DNA of 37,944 nucleotides. It comes from Syntrophorhabdaceae bacterium (GTDB lineage Bacteria > Desulfobacterota > Syntrophorhabdia > Syntrophorhabdales > Syntrophorhabdaceae). Every line of letters begins with the position of its first letter. Position 1 is the first letter of the stretch. Under the pieces are notes generated by a model. That model had not been told where the DNA came from. It did not search any database and saw only the letters and a list, made by a program, of their open reading frames with translations. The stretch spans positions 1-37,944 of the forward strand of contig DATKMQ010000116.1 in the NCBI GenBank assembly GCA_035541755.1. The letters run 5' to 3'. Of the stretch, positions 1-7,934 are shown in pieces. The position numbers were made by a program, and so were the translations under genes.

Positions 1-344
1 TATTATGGCTCCAAGAGGCAGGGGACAGACTGAAAATAAGGGTTCGGCGACCCAGGAAGTACTAAGTCCCCCTGCCTTTCTTGGGGCACATCTTACCTGC
101 TTACATGACAGTTATACAGGAATTAATGGTAGGAGGAAGAACTGGTGTGCGCTTCGGATATGCAGAGAGGGGGAATTTCTCTCCCTCCTGCATCACCACG
201 TCGGCCTGTATAGTTTTTGTATAGTTCACATATAGAAAAGAAAGGAAAAGAAGAGATAGCCCACCTTTTATTAACTCGGCTGAAGGGCAATAAAAAGAAC
301 AGAATAGAAAAGAATGGCAAACGCGGGCTATCCCTTTTAAATAA
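1..344. other. Gene-free end of a neighbouring integrated element
   Basis: I see no convincing gene here; the short ORFs lack family resemblance and good ribosome sites. The stretch holds an imperfect inverted repeat (11-84) and a weaker one: GATAGCCC at 256-263 and GGGCTATC at 325-332. It ends exactly where the 3' half of a tRNA-Arg gene begins. Elements that insert into tRNA 3' ends leave the intact tRNA at one end and a 3' copy at the other, so this is probably the distal end of an element extending to the left. That assignment is inference. Confidence 0.5.
11..84. repeat. Imperfect long inverted repeat with nested hairpin
   Basis: The arm at 11-26 (CCAAGAGGCAGGGGAC) pairs with 66-84, whose reverse complement is the same word with three extra bases. 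Inside lies a second small stem, GGGT at 40-43 with ACCC at 50-53. The GGGGAC-type arm around a short stem resembles REP/transposon-end palindromes, but no transposase is visible in the window. It could equally be a terminator-like structure of the element to the left. Confidence 0.55.
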
Positions 345-386
345 CTTCTAATCCGTAGGTTCTGAGTTCGATTCTCGGCGGGCGCG
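345..386 (+). other. 3' half of tRNA-Arg(TCT): attachment-site remnant
   Basis: Reading rightwards there is an anticodon loop CTTCTAA (345-351, anticodon TCT), a 3' anticodon stem TCCGT, a variable segment, a T arm CTGAG-TTCGATT-CTCGG (362-378, fully pairing with one G-T) and a 3' acceptor strand CGGGCGC (379-385) plus discriminator G. The upstream bases cannot supply the partners: no ACGGA before the loop, no D arm, no GCGCCCG. This is therefore not a functional tRNA but the duplicated 3' part expected at the far att site of an element integrated in an Arg tRNA gene. The intact gene should lie to the left, outside the window. Confidence 0.75.
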
Positions 387-465
387 CTCTTTATTATCAA
401 TGGTTTGCGAGTATCGAAGACTTTCTCTTATCCCCTCAATTGTATAATTCTCTGAAGACCAATAG

Positions 466-870
466 TTATGCGTCGCGCTGGGATTCATTTTCGATCATTG
501 CCGCTATTTTGACCAGATCGGGACGTTCTTTCAGCTTTTCCCTTGCCCTCATAAGATAATCCTCGATACTATTTCCTTCGTCAATGGCACTTAAACCAAT
601 TTCCGCGTGTGGATCGTTCGCAAAAGCTAATGCTATCAGCAGCGCTATCGTACTGTCGTTTTCGAGATGAAGAATGGATGATAGCTCCTTTGAAAACATA
701 CGGATTATAGAAGCATGGGTTTTGTCAATGCGGCCTGTAGATAACCCGCGTTCCCACCAGAGGCGTGGAACCCGCATGGATAGATAGCGAAGAATACATT
801 GCGCCTGTTCCATCCGGTTATCCCCGCAATCACACAGGCTCAAAATAAGGTTTTCATACCAGAGACTCAT
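466..870 (-). CDS. Hypothetical protein downstream of nuclease-fold gene
   Basis: This 134-residue protein is not recognised. It is mostly helical in appearance, with a Cys/Trp-containing N-terminal third (CDCGD near residue 13, LWWERG near 37) and a charged C-terminal half ending in a helix rich in Glu and Lys. There is no signal peptide or membrane segment. It starts 55 bases after the stop of the gene at 926-1666 on the same strand, so the two are probably co-transcribed and may act together. The ribosome site is weak, so the start is the longest plausible ATG. It lies just inside the tRNA-Arg remnant, a position where accessory genes accumulate. Confidence 0.6.
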   Translation of the reverse strand: MSLWYENLILSLCDCGDNRMEQAQCILRYLSMRVPRLWWERGLSTGRIDKTHASIIRMFSKELSSILHLENDSTIALLIALAFANDPHAEIGLSAIDEGNSIEDYLMRAREKLKERPDLVKIAAMIENESQRDA

Positions 871-925
871 GGCTCATTAGAACGTTGGTGGAGCTTCAAT
901 ATGCGCTGGGATATGGCTTAAGTTG

Positions 926-1666
926 CTAGGCAATCTTATTGAACGCATAGCATCTTTCCTTGAACTCAACGAGAGGTGAATAGCTGCCGTGGGGGCCAAG
1001 TCTCTCAAGCCAGGATTCGTATGATATCACGGAACATACGCACTGACCTGCCCGTCGAAGGACTTCCTCTTTAAGGGCATATACTGGACTCTGTCTTTCA
1101 TATAAGTCGAAACGATTCGCGATCTGCGCAAGCATTACTTTCATGTCAACCTGTTTTCTCATCTCATGCTCCTCTATCTTTTTCTCCGGTGCAGCCACAA
1201 TAAAGAAAATTCTGTGCCTTGTAGAGAGGGTATTGAAAGCTATGCACGCCAGGTTACGGCTGGCCTGATTGTAAACTGGCACATGCTTTGTGCCCGGACT
1301 CAACCTACTTCCCATCTTCGCCTCTATGACACCGAAAATGCCTTCAGAACCCGTGATAGAGATATCCCCACGAACAGAAGAATCAACTGTAAAATCACCG
1401 AGAGCCATGTCGGTATGCGTGTAACCTTCCGCGAGTCTGTCCGTTCTTGTCCTCGGCAAGAATGGTGAAGACAAAAGACCCTCGGAATACCAGTTTTGAA
1501 TCCTGCTGAAATCAATATCCTGAAAATGTATCCCGGCATCGATGGAAACTGCAACAAGAAGGCGAGTCATCCAGCCTTCACTATAGAGGATGGTTGGGCT
1601 GATGTTAGTGGTCGAGTCGTGACATCTACCGAGAATACTGGCTACTGTTTCTATCATAGTATCCAT
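926..1666 (-). CDS. Probable PD-(D/E)XK nuclease-fold protein
   Basis: This 246-residue protein shows the core pattern of restriction-endonuclease-like folds: Glu30 in an N-terminal helix (LYSEGWMTRLL), Asp101 in GDISI, then Glu115-x-Lys117 in GVIEAKMGS, followed by Gln134 in the helix YNQASRN. These match motifs I to IV of PD-(D/E)XK enzymes, which use Asp, Glu and Lys to bind metal and cut DNA. It has no methylase, helicase or specificity domain and no signal peptide. A second ATG three codons in is an alternative start; neither has a strong ribosome site. The partner at 466-870 follows. A role in defence or DNA repair is possible but only inferred; it could also be a non-catalytic family member. 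Confidence 0.7.
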   Translation of the reverse strand: MDTMIETVASILGRCHDSTTNISPTILYSEGWMTRLLVAVSIDAGIHFQDIDFSRIQNWYSEGLLSSPFLPRTRTDRLAEGYTHTDMALGDFTVDSSVRGDISITGSEGIFGVIEAKMGSRLSPGTKHVPVYNQASRNLACIAFNTLSTRHRIFFIVAAPEKKIEEHEMRKQVDMKVMLAQIANRFDLYERQSPVYALKEEVLRRAGQCVCSVISYESWLERLGPHGSYSPLVEFKERCYAFNKIA

Positions 1667-1770
1667 GAAAATAGACGATCGAAATAGTGTCGTCCATAAA
1701 TATTGTTCATGCTATTGTTGCCAAAAGAACATATCGCTTGGCCCACTCTTCGTTACAGACTGCGGTCATT

Positions 1771-4533
1771 CTACCGCTTCAGTAACTCCTTCAGGGCTTC
1801 CATGGCCTGACCGTATTCAGCCCAGTTGCCTCTTTTCAGCGCATCCTGGGCCGCGTTAAACCTCTTGCGCACCTGATTCAAAAGGTCTTCCGAGGCCTTG
1901 GTGGGGGTCGGGGTTTGCACCGGACCCTTTACCTCCGTGGTTGCGGAAGCGGCGGGAGCACCGCTGAAGACGGCTTTTATAGCTTCGTCAAGGGTGGGCT
2001 GCATGGCCACCTTGCTGCCGTAAGCGACAATCACCCGAACGAGTTGAGGGATATTCACATCTTCGGCAATGAGATAGACAGGCTCCACGTAAAGGAATGA
2101 GCTCTCGATAGGAATGACGAGGAGATTGCCACGTATCACGTGTGAGCCCTTTTGATCCCAAAGAGAGAGTTGTTGAGAAATGGTGGGTTCCTGGTCAATC
2201 ATGGCCTCAATCTGCATGGGGCCATAGATAAGGCGGTCTTTTGAAAGACGATAGACCACGAGCCTCCCGTAATCGGGAAAATCGCAGTTGGCGGCCATCC
2301 AGGCGATCATATTCTCCCTCTTGTGGGGCGTCATGGGGAGCATGAGCTGGAACGTAAGTTTTTGTTCCTCAGGCAATCTGATAATAGCGTAATAGGGCTC
2401 CATTTCTTCCGACTGGCCTGCATACTTCTGATTGGGCATGGCCCACAGGTCTTCCTTATTGTAAAAGACTCTCGGATCGGTCATATGGTACGTGGTGAGT
2501 CTCTCCGCCTGGATACGGAATAAACCCTCGGGGTACCGCAGATGTGCCTTGAGGTCGGCAGAAAGCTCGCTTAAGGGTTTGAACAAACCGGGAAAAGCCC
2601 CCTTATAGGCACGAAGCACGGGATCGTCAGGATCGCTCACATAGAAATAGACCGATCCATTGTAGGCATCCACGGTTATCTTCACCGAATTGCGAATATA
2701 GTTGAAGCCCTCCTTGTAGGGATCGGACGAGGGATAACCCATGGACGTGGTGTAACCATCAATGATCCAGAAAAGCCTGCCTTCACTCACCACCATATAG
2801 GGGTCCCGATCAAAGGTGATGAATGGCGCAATGCGACTCACCCGCTCAGCTACCCTCCGATAGAGCTGTATCCTGCTCTTTGGCTGGATTGAGTTCGATA
2901 TGAGAATATTACCATCATAGAGATGCCAGGCAAAAAGGAGCTTCTTCCAGAAGCTGTTGAGCGGAATGCCGCCACTCCCCTCATACTGGGTGTAGACATT
3001 CTTATCACCTTTCGGATAGTCAAATTCTTCAACACCGGTCCTTACTATCCGATATCCCGGCATACTCTCGCCGTAGTAAATTGCCGGCTGGGTTATCTTG
3101 AGCAGGGATGATTCGGGAGGCAGGTCTTTCACCACCATGCGGGGAAGCCCTCCTTCACCGATCTCCGACACGGTGTTCATGGCCAACCCGTAACCATGGG
3201 TGAATTCAAGGTACTGATTAACCCATGTCTGGGCCTGTTGGAGCACCTGCGTACTCAGTTCTCTAGGGGAAACCATTACCTGACGGTATCCCTCGCCGGG
3301 GAATAAGTAGCGATCAACATCAACCGCGTAGAAGCGGTAGTAGAGACGCATCTCCTGCGTCTGCCGAAATGCCTGAAGCAGGGGCCGGTGGTCCCAAAGG
3401 CGGATGTTCTTCAAGATATCCTGATTGCGGGAAAGAGAGGCCAGAGTGAGGTCGCTTCCTGCCGAGAAAACCTTCTCCTCCACCCGGTCCAATTGATATG
3501 CCTTGCGCGTAAAGGCGATGTTTTTTTCGAGAAAGGGTTTTTCCAGGGAAAGCTCATTTGGCTGTACCACGAAAGACTGAAAGAAGGACGGAATTATCCC
3601 GAGAGCAAGGATCATCACCACGAGATACCCGCCGATTCCGGCTAAAACAATGCCTACACGGTTGCGTTTCAGGAAAGCCAGAACGGCAAGAACAAGGGTC
3701 GCTGCCATCATCACCCAGAGTCCGATACGGACTACATGATAATTGGTATATCCCATGCCGAAGACCACACCGCGTTTCTCGTAAAAAAGCTGGAAAATAT
3801 CAAGGTAGTAGCCTGATCCCCAGGCAATTAGGAAGAGGACTAAGAGGATCGCAAGATGAGTATTTGCGCGGGTATTCTGGAAGCGGGCTGTGGGAAACGC
3901 GATCTGACCGGTGGCCATATAACCGAGAAAGGTAGCCGGTAATGCAAGGAAGGCAAGTACCGCGAAGCCGTCGCGGAGATTCCCGTAAAAGGGGAGGCGA
4001 AACATGTAAAAGCCGAGGTCCTTGCCGAAAAACGGATCCACCTGACCGAAGGAGCCACCCCAATAGAACCGCAGAAAAGTGTCCCAACCCGATGAGAAGG
4101 CAAGGCCAAAGAGAAGGGCAGGCACGAGGGAAACGAGAGCGATAAGGGCCTTTGTTATCCATGGATTTGTCTGCATTTCATAGAGTTCAGGGATACTGGC
4201 TATTCTTATGGGTGTTCCCTTGTGGTAATAGGCGCCCGCGGCAATTCTCAGATTGATCCAGAGGTAAAGAAAAACCGTCACAAATGTAATGAAGAACAGA
4301 CCCACTTTGAGCGAGAAGAGACGGAGAAATACGTCCGTGTAACCCACCTCTTTCATCCAGAGCCAGTCAACAAGCCAGTCCGAAGACCTCGCCGCGGCGA
4401 TGAGGAGCACGAAAAGGAGTACCAGAAACCCGACGAATTTCATCCGCCTCGATTTACCTACTCTTGTTCCACCCTGGTTGTCGTGGCCATTTCCTTTATC
4501 CTGAAAGATTAGTGGTCCATTCACGCGTATCAC
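1771..4533 (-). CDS. UPF0182 family large membrane protein
   Basis: The 920-residue product matches the UPF0182/COG1615 family in length and layout. About seven transmembrane segments occupy roughly the first 340 residues, including the WLWMKEVGYTDVF stretch after the first helix and GSFGQVDPFFGKDLGFYMFRLPFY between later helices. A long non-membrane part follows, with a Pro/Thr-rich linker and a helical C-terminal tail ending in KELLKR. The biochemical role of the family is unknown. The chosen start is a GTG preceded by AAGGAG only three bases upstream; a GTG three codons later, or the ATG at 4443 just before the first helix, are alternatives. It lies about 265 bases downstream of the MFS gene in the same direction. 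Confidence 0.9.
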   Translation of the reverse strand: MIRVNGPLIFQDKGNGHDNQGGTRVGKSRRMKFVGFLVLLFVLLIAAARSSDWLVDWLWMKEVGYTDVFLRLFSLKVGLFFITFVTVFLYLWINLRIAAGAYYHKGTPIRIASIPELYEMQTNPWITKALIALVSLVPALLFGLAFSSGWDTFLRFYWGGSFGQVDPFFGKDLGFYMFRLPFYGNLRDGFAVLAFLALPATFLGYMATGQIAFPTARFQNTRANTHLAILLVLFLIAWGSGYYLDIFQLFYEKRGVVFGMGYTNYHVVRIGLWVMMAATLVLAVLAFLKRNRVGIVLAGIGGYLVVMILALGIIPSFFQSFVVQPNELSLEKPFLEKNIAFTRKAYQLDRVEEKVFSAGSDLTLASLSRNQDILKNIRLWDHRPLLQAFRQTQEMRLYYRFYAVDVDRYLFPGEGYRQVMVSPRELSTQVLQQAQTWVNQYLEFTHGYGLAMNTVSEIGEGGLPRMVVKDLPPESSLLKITQPAIYYGESMPGYRIVRTGVEEFDYPKGDKNVYTQYEGSGGIPLNSFWKKLLFAWHLYDGNILISNSIQPKSRIQLYRRVAERVSRIAPFITFDRDPYMVVSEGRLFWIIDGYTTSMGYPSSDPYKEGFNYIRNSVKITVDAYNGSVYFYVSDPDDPVLRAYKGAFPGLFKPLSELSADLKAHLRYPEGLFRIQAERLTTYHMTDPRVFYNKEDLWAMPNQKYAGQSEEMEPYYAIIRLPEEQKLTFQLMLPMTPHKRENMIAWMAANCDFPDYGRLVVYRLSKDRLIYGPMQIEAMIDQEPTISQQLSLWDQKGSHVIRGNLLVIPIESSFLYVEPVYLIAEDVNIPQLVRVIVAYGSKVAMQPTLDEAIKAVFSGAPAASATTEVKGPVQTPTPTKASEDLLNQVRKRFNAAQDALKRGNWAEYGQAMEALKELLKR

Positions 4534-4750
4534 CTACTCCTTTCTTTCGACTCTGTTTCTTTCACATCGTATATAGCTATGACCGACTTTTCGGGGTTCC
4601 CAACAATACTAATCTTTTCGTCGGGGATTTGCAAACAAAAGCGGTTTTCCTGGTAGCGCTCGTTGTTCGCATTCCACAAAATCTGCGTTCACGTCGGCGG
4701 TCTATCGTTTTTCTGCAATCGACAACCTGCGTTCCTTACGAAAAAATGCA

Positions 4751-4773
4751 GATTTCAAATGGCATTCGATTGT
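4751..4773 (+). repeat. Copy 1 of a 22-23 bp direct repeat flanking the MFS gene
   Basis: GATTTC, four bases, then GGCATTCGATTGT. The same two blocks separated by three bases occur at 6551-6572 on the other side of the MFS gene. The thirteen-base core is identical in both. Confidence 0.55.
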
Positions 4774-4798
4774 CGTGATGCAATCTTATAAATAGTCC

Positions 4799-6100
4799 TC
4801 ACTTCGGCTCCACAGGTTTCTCTCTGATGATACCCATTTTTACGTAAACAGATCTCGCCGATTGCTGAATGAGGGGAAGTTTTTTCAGGAAAAAGAGAGA
4901 ACCGATGATGCAGATAGTTCCCCCTATGATAACAGTGTGAGGAGCGCCTATCTTGCTTGCAAGGCTGCCTGCCATGACGGCTCCGAAGGGGGCCGCGCCC
5001 CCGAATGCCATTGTATAAAAACCCATGACACGCCCCCGTTTATCTTCATCGGTGATTGTCTGTAAAATGGTGTTCGTTGAAGCCATCTGGATGATCATAC
5101 CGAAACCAGTGAAGAGGAGGATAAAAAGGGAGAATGGAAGGTAGCGGGAAAAAGAGAAAACGACAAGTCCCGCGCCAAAAATACTTGAAGCAATGAAGAT
5201 AAGCTTTTCCAGACCGAGTACAGATTTACGGGGTGCGAGATACAATGCGCCCACGAGAGCGCCGACACCCGAAGCACCCATGAGAAAGCCCAACGTATGG
5301 GGTCCTCCATGAAGGATGTCTTTAGCAAAAATGGGCATGAGGACTACGTACGGCATTCCCACTAAACTTGTAAGGGCTAAAAGAAAAAGGGCATATCGAA
5401 TGGGTGGGAAACCGAGCACGTATCGATACCCTTCTTTAAACCCATGAAAGAGCGAAGCAGATCTTTTTTCGTCGTTACGCCTTGGTATCTTCATGGCGAG
5501 CAGCGTGCCGATAATGGCCAGGAAACTCACGGCGTTTAGAAGAAAGCAAGGTCCTTCGCCTATGGCGGCCACCACGAGGCCGGCAATTGAGGGACCCACG
5601 AGCCGTGCACTGTTGAACATAAAAGAATTTAGCGCAATAGCGTTCCCCAGGTCTTCTTTGTTTTCTACTATCTCGATGACAAAAGACTGACGGGCCGGCA
5701 TGTCGAAGGCGTTAATTGAGCCAAGGAAAAGACTTAAGATGACCAGATGCCAGACATGAACATGACCGCTCAAGGTAAGAAATGCCAGAAGGGATGCCTG
5801 TATTGTAGCGAGTATCTGGGTAATGATGAGCAGGTTACGGCGATGCATTCGATCGATAAAGACTCCTGCAAAAGAGGTAAGGAAGAACATGGGCGCCATA
5901 CCGGTAAATCCTATGAGGCCTAAGTAAAAAGCGGAATTCGTCAAACGGTACACAAGCCAGCTCATGGCTATCTGCTGCATCCATGTTCCGATGAGAGAAA
6001 CACCCTGGCCTCCGAAATAAAGCCGGTAGTTCCTGTAACGAAAGGCCCTTCCCATGAATCCGAGGGCTGATTGTTTGTCTGGCGATGATGCTGTGTTCAT
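4799..6100 (-). CDS. MFS transporter, EntS-like (MFS_3) exporter family
   Basis: This 433-residue protein is a 12-helix major facilitator permease of the inner membrane. It opens with FRYRNYRLYFGGQGVSLIGTWMQQIAMSWLVYRLT, characteristic of the enterobactin-exporter-like MFS_3 group, and has the loop 2-3 motif DRMHRRN, the SINAFDMPARQSF segment of this group, and a second-half motif around DKRGRVMGFY. Members export siderophores, drugs or other small hydrophobic molecules; the substrate here is unknown. The ATG is preceded by AAGGA about eleven bases upstream, and a TATAAA box lies about 40 bases upstream. The gene is flanked by two copies of a 22-23 bp repeat, which may mark acquisition as a unit. 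Confidence 0.9.
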   Translation of the reverse strand: MNTASSPDKQSALGFMGRAFRYRNYRLYFGGQGVSLIGTWMQQIAMSWLVYRLTNSAFYLGLIGFTGMAPMFFLTSFAGVFIDRMHRRNLLIITQILATIQASLLAFLTLSGHVHVWHLVILSLFLGSINAFDMPARQSFVIEIVENKEDLGNAIALNSFMFNSARLVGPSIAGLVVAAIGEGPCFLLNAVSFLAIIGTLLAMKIPRRNDEKRSASLFHGFKEGYRYVLGFPPIRYALFLLALTSLVGMPYVVLMPIFAKDILHGGPHTLGFLMGASGVGALVGALYLAPRKSVLGLEKLIFIASSIFGAGLVVFSFSRYLPFSLFILLFTGFGMIIQMASTNTILQTITDEDKRGRVMGFYTMAFGGAAPFGAVMAGSLASKIGAPHTVIIGGTICIIGSLFFLKKLPLIQQSARSVYVKMGIIREKPVEPK

Positions 6101-6110
6101 AGTTTCTCAT

Positions 6111-6784
6111 TTCCTTTGTCTAACGCGATTTATACTGTAGTGTAATATGGACTGAAGTTCGTTGCAACCATACCGGAGGAGGACTCCGATCAAACGCCGT
6201 CTTCTCCGGCTCTGAAAGTAAGGAAGACCTGCCCCCTGCGATTCTCTGAAACCATAGGCATATGTCGGACCCCCGATCCCTAACTAAAACCAACAGGAGT
6301 AGTCTTTGAGGGTAAGCAAGATTTGGCTGGTGCGTTGATATCTCTCGAGACGAGATATGAATAACACTTTCACCTACAAGTCTTGAATTGGACGCATCGT
6401 GAAAAACTGCGCATTATGGATTGAAATGCAGATGAGGCAGAACTAAGTTGGGGTGGCGCGAAAGGGCCACGATCTGTTTCAGTGACTCGTTCGGACTGTG
6501 AATCTCTTCGCAAGTCTAACGAGGGAGAAAACCTATGAAACCGATGTGAAGATTTCGACGGCATTCGATTGTGGGATCGATGATTTCTCTCCTCATATTA
6601 AACATTTGCCTTTTCATTGAAAATGTCAGAGAATAGAGTCGAGACAAATATAACGGAGAATGTCAAAGTCCCGCTTTCATCAGTTTTCCATATAGAGTCC
6701 AAGAAGGCAGGTCATCGTGAAAGATAGACGCACAGACTGTCCGGGTTCACACATAGCTGCTTATCATTCCGGAAAACTCTCGTA
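6111..6784. other. Long intergenic region without credible gene
   Basis: No ORF here has family resemblance or a good ribosome site. It holds a hairpin (ATATCTC at 6338-6344 with GAGATAT at 6352-6358), the second copy of the MFS-flanking repeat (6551-6572), and a TTTTC/GAAAA inverted repeat near 6609-6640 in a region that could carry the promoter of the following SNase-like gene. The length and lack of structure suggest a decayed gene or deletion scar, but no reading frame can be reconstructed. Confidence 0.5.
6551..6572 (+). repeat. Copy 2 of the direct repeat flanking the MFS gene
   Basis: GATTTC, three bases, then GGCATTCGATTGT, matching 4751-4773 except for the short spacer. Same orientation, about 1.8 kb apart. 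Confidence 0.55.
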
Positions 6785-7411
6785 ATGTGTTCCATGAAAA
6801 AAATCCTTGCTGTTTTTATATTCTTTTTCACTCTGCTCTTTTTGTCAAGTGGCCTTGTTGCGAAAGAGTATCTCGTGAAGAAGGTTATTGACGGTGATAC
6901 GATCCAGCTCGACACAGGGGAAACCGTCAAATATATCGGTGTCGAAGCACCGCAGATAAACCTGAAAGAAGGATCTGCGTTTTTCGCCAAAGAGGCAAAA
7001 AAATATAACAACCAACTGGTTTTCATGAAGAAAGTAAGGCTTGAGTTTGATAAAGAACAGAAAGATACAGAAGGAAGGATCCTTGCGTATGTTTTTGTGA
7101 AGAAGACTTTCGTCAATGGAGAACTCGTGAAACTTGGCTACGCAAAAGCCCATATCGTCCCCCCGAATGAAAAATATAAAAACATGCTCCTCGATTACGA
7201 GAAAAAGGCCATGCAGACCGATAAGGGCCTCTGGCAGGAGAACAAGAAGGGTACTGAGGCGTTCTATGTCGGAAATAAAAGGATCTATGTCTTTTATCAG
7301 CCATCATGTAAATCTGTTCCTAAAATTCCCGAGAAGAATAGAATTATTTTCCGGAATAGAAGTGATGCAATCAAAATCGGATATGTACCGGATAAGGTAT
7401 GTAAACCATGA
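6785..7411 (+). CDS. SNase-like (thermonuclease family) secreted protein with altered active site
   Basis: This 208-residue protein has an N-terminal signal peptide (MKKILAVFIFFFTLLFLSSG) followed by a staphylococcal-nuclease domain: VIDGDTIQL near residue 34, VKYIGVEAPQ near 48 and GRILAYVFV near 100. A C-terminal segment (YVGNKRIYVFYQPSC...NRIIF...GYVPDKVCKP) matches the small Ada-type metal-binding tail seen on many thermonucleases. By alignment with staphylococcal nuclease, the catalytic Arg35 is Lys, Asp40 is Glu and Glu43 is Gln, while Asp21 and Arg87 positions are kept. The tail also lacks the first Cys of its usual PC-x-VC pair. Activity is therefore doubtful or altered. An in-frame ATG at 6794 is the alternative start; neither has a strong ribosome site. 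Confidence 0.85.
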   Translation: MCSMKKILAVFIFFFTLLFLSSGLVAKEYLVKKVIDGDTIQLDTGETVKYIGVEAPQINLKEGSAFFAKEAKKYNNQLVFMKKVRLEFDKEQKDTEGRILAYVFVKKTFVNGELVKLGYAKAHIVPPNEKYKNMLLDYEKKAMQTDKGLWQENKKGTEAFYVGNKRIYVFYQPSCKSVPKIPEKNRIIFRNRSDAIKIGYVPDKVCKP

Positions 7412-7516
7412 GCGAAGAATATATTAAATATTCGGGGGGTGTGCATTTGTCGTCAAGATTAGGAAATGAGTTTGGTTTATAATAGCGTTGCAAAAATAAA
7501 ATGATTTGCGTGATTA

Positions 7517-7810
7517 TTGCATACTTTACTCGATATAAAAAACCTGCTGAGAAATCGCAATGATGCTGCCGACGGGCCTCGAAAGGGGCCGACTTCCGGC
7601 ATCCTGATCGACGGTCTCTTTTTAGCCGCCGCCCTTACCGCCCTCCTCCTGTATGCCGGTACCCCGGTTTTCGGGACCATGGCGGTCACCTTCGTTGCCA
7701 TCGTCCTCGAGGCCCTTCCATTCATGATGATCGGCAGCGCGGCACCGCATCTTTGCGACCCCACCCTTATCAAAACTGTTGACTTCCTCTTATGGGAACC
7801 GCTGGGTTAG
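7517..7810 (+). pseudogene. N-terminal fragment of a PF03773-type permease
   Basis: The 97-codon frame contains a hydrophobic segment followed by VTFVAIVLEALPFMMIGS, which resembles the first conserved block of the predicted permease family PF03773 (ArsP-like, normally 300 or more residues with about eight helices). After this block the frame continues about 25 residues with no resemblance and stops. It begins with TTG and no ribosome site. It is best read as the remnant of a deleted permease gene whose remainder was lost where the M16 peptidase gene now begins. The family call rests on one short motif. Confidence 0.45.
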
Positions 7811-7934
7811 TTCGTTGACCATGACCTCATACCACGCTGATCAACTGACACAAAAGTTGACAATACGTGATCCCGGGCTTTATGCTTCACCTGTGCCAAT
7901 ATTCTACCACCGTGGACGTCTCAGGAGGCAGAAA

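Noticed and set aside
101-400. Short minus-strand ORFs at the left edge
   Set aside because: They run across the tRNA-Arg remnant in reverse; apparent protein matches to such frames are a known tRNA artefact.
7779-7934. N-terminal extension of the M16 peptidase
   Set aside because: The 52 extra codons would bury the signal peptide and lack a ribosome site, whereas GTG at 7935 has an ideal AGGAGG.
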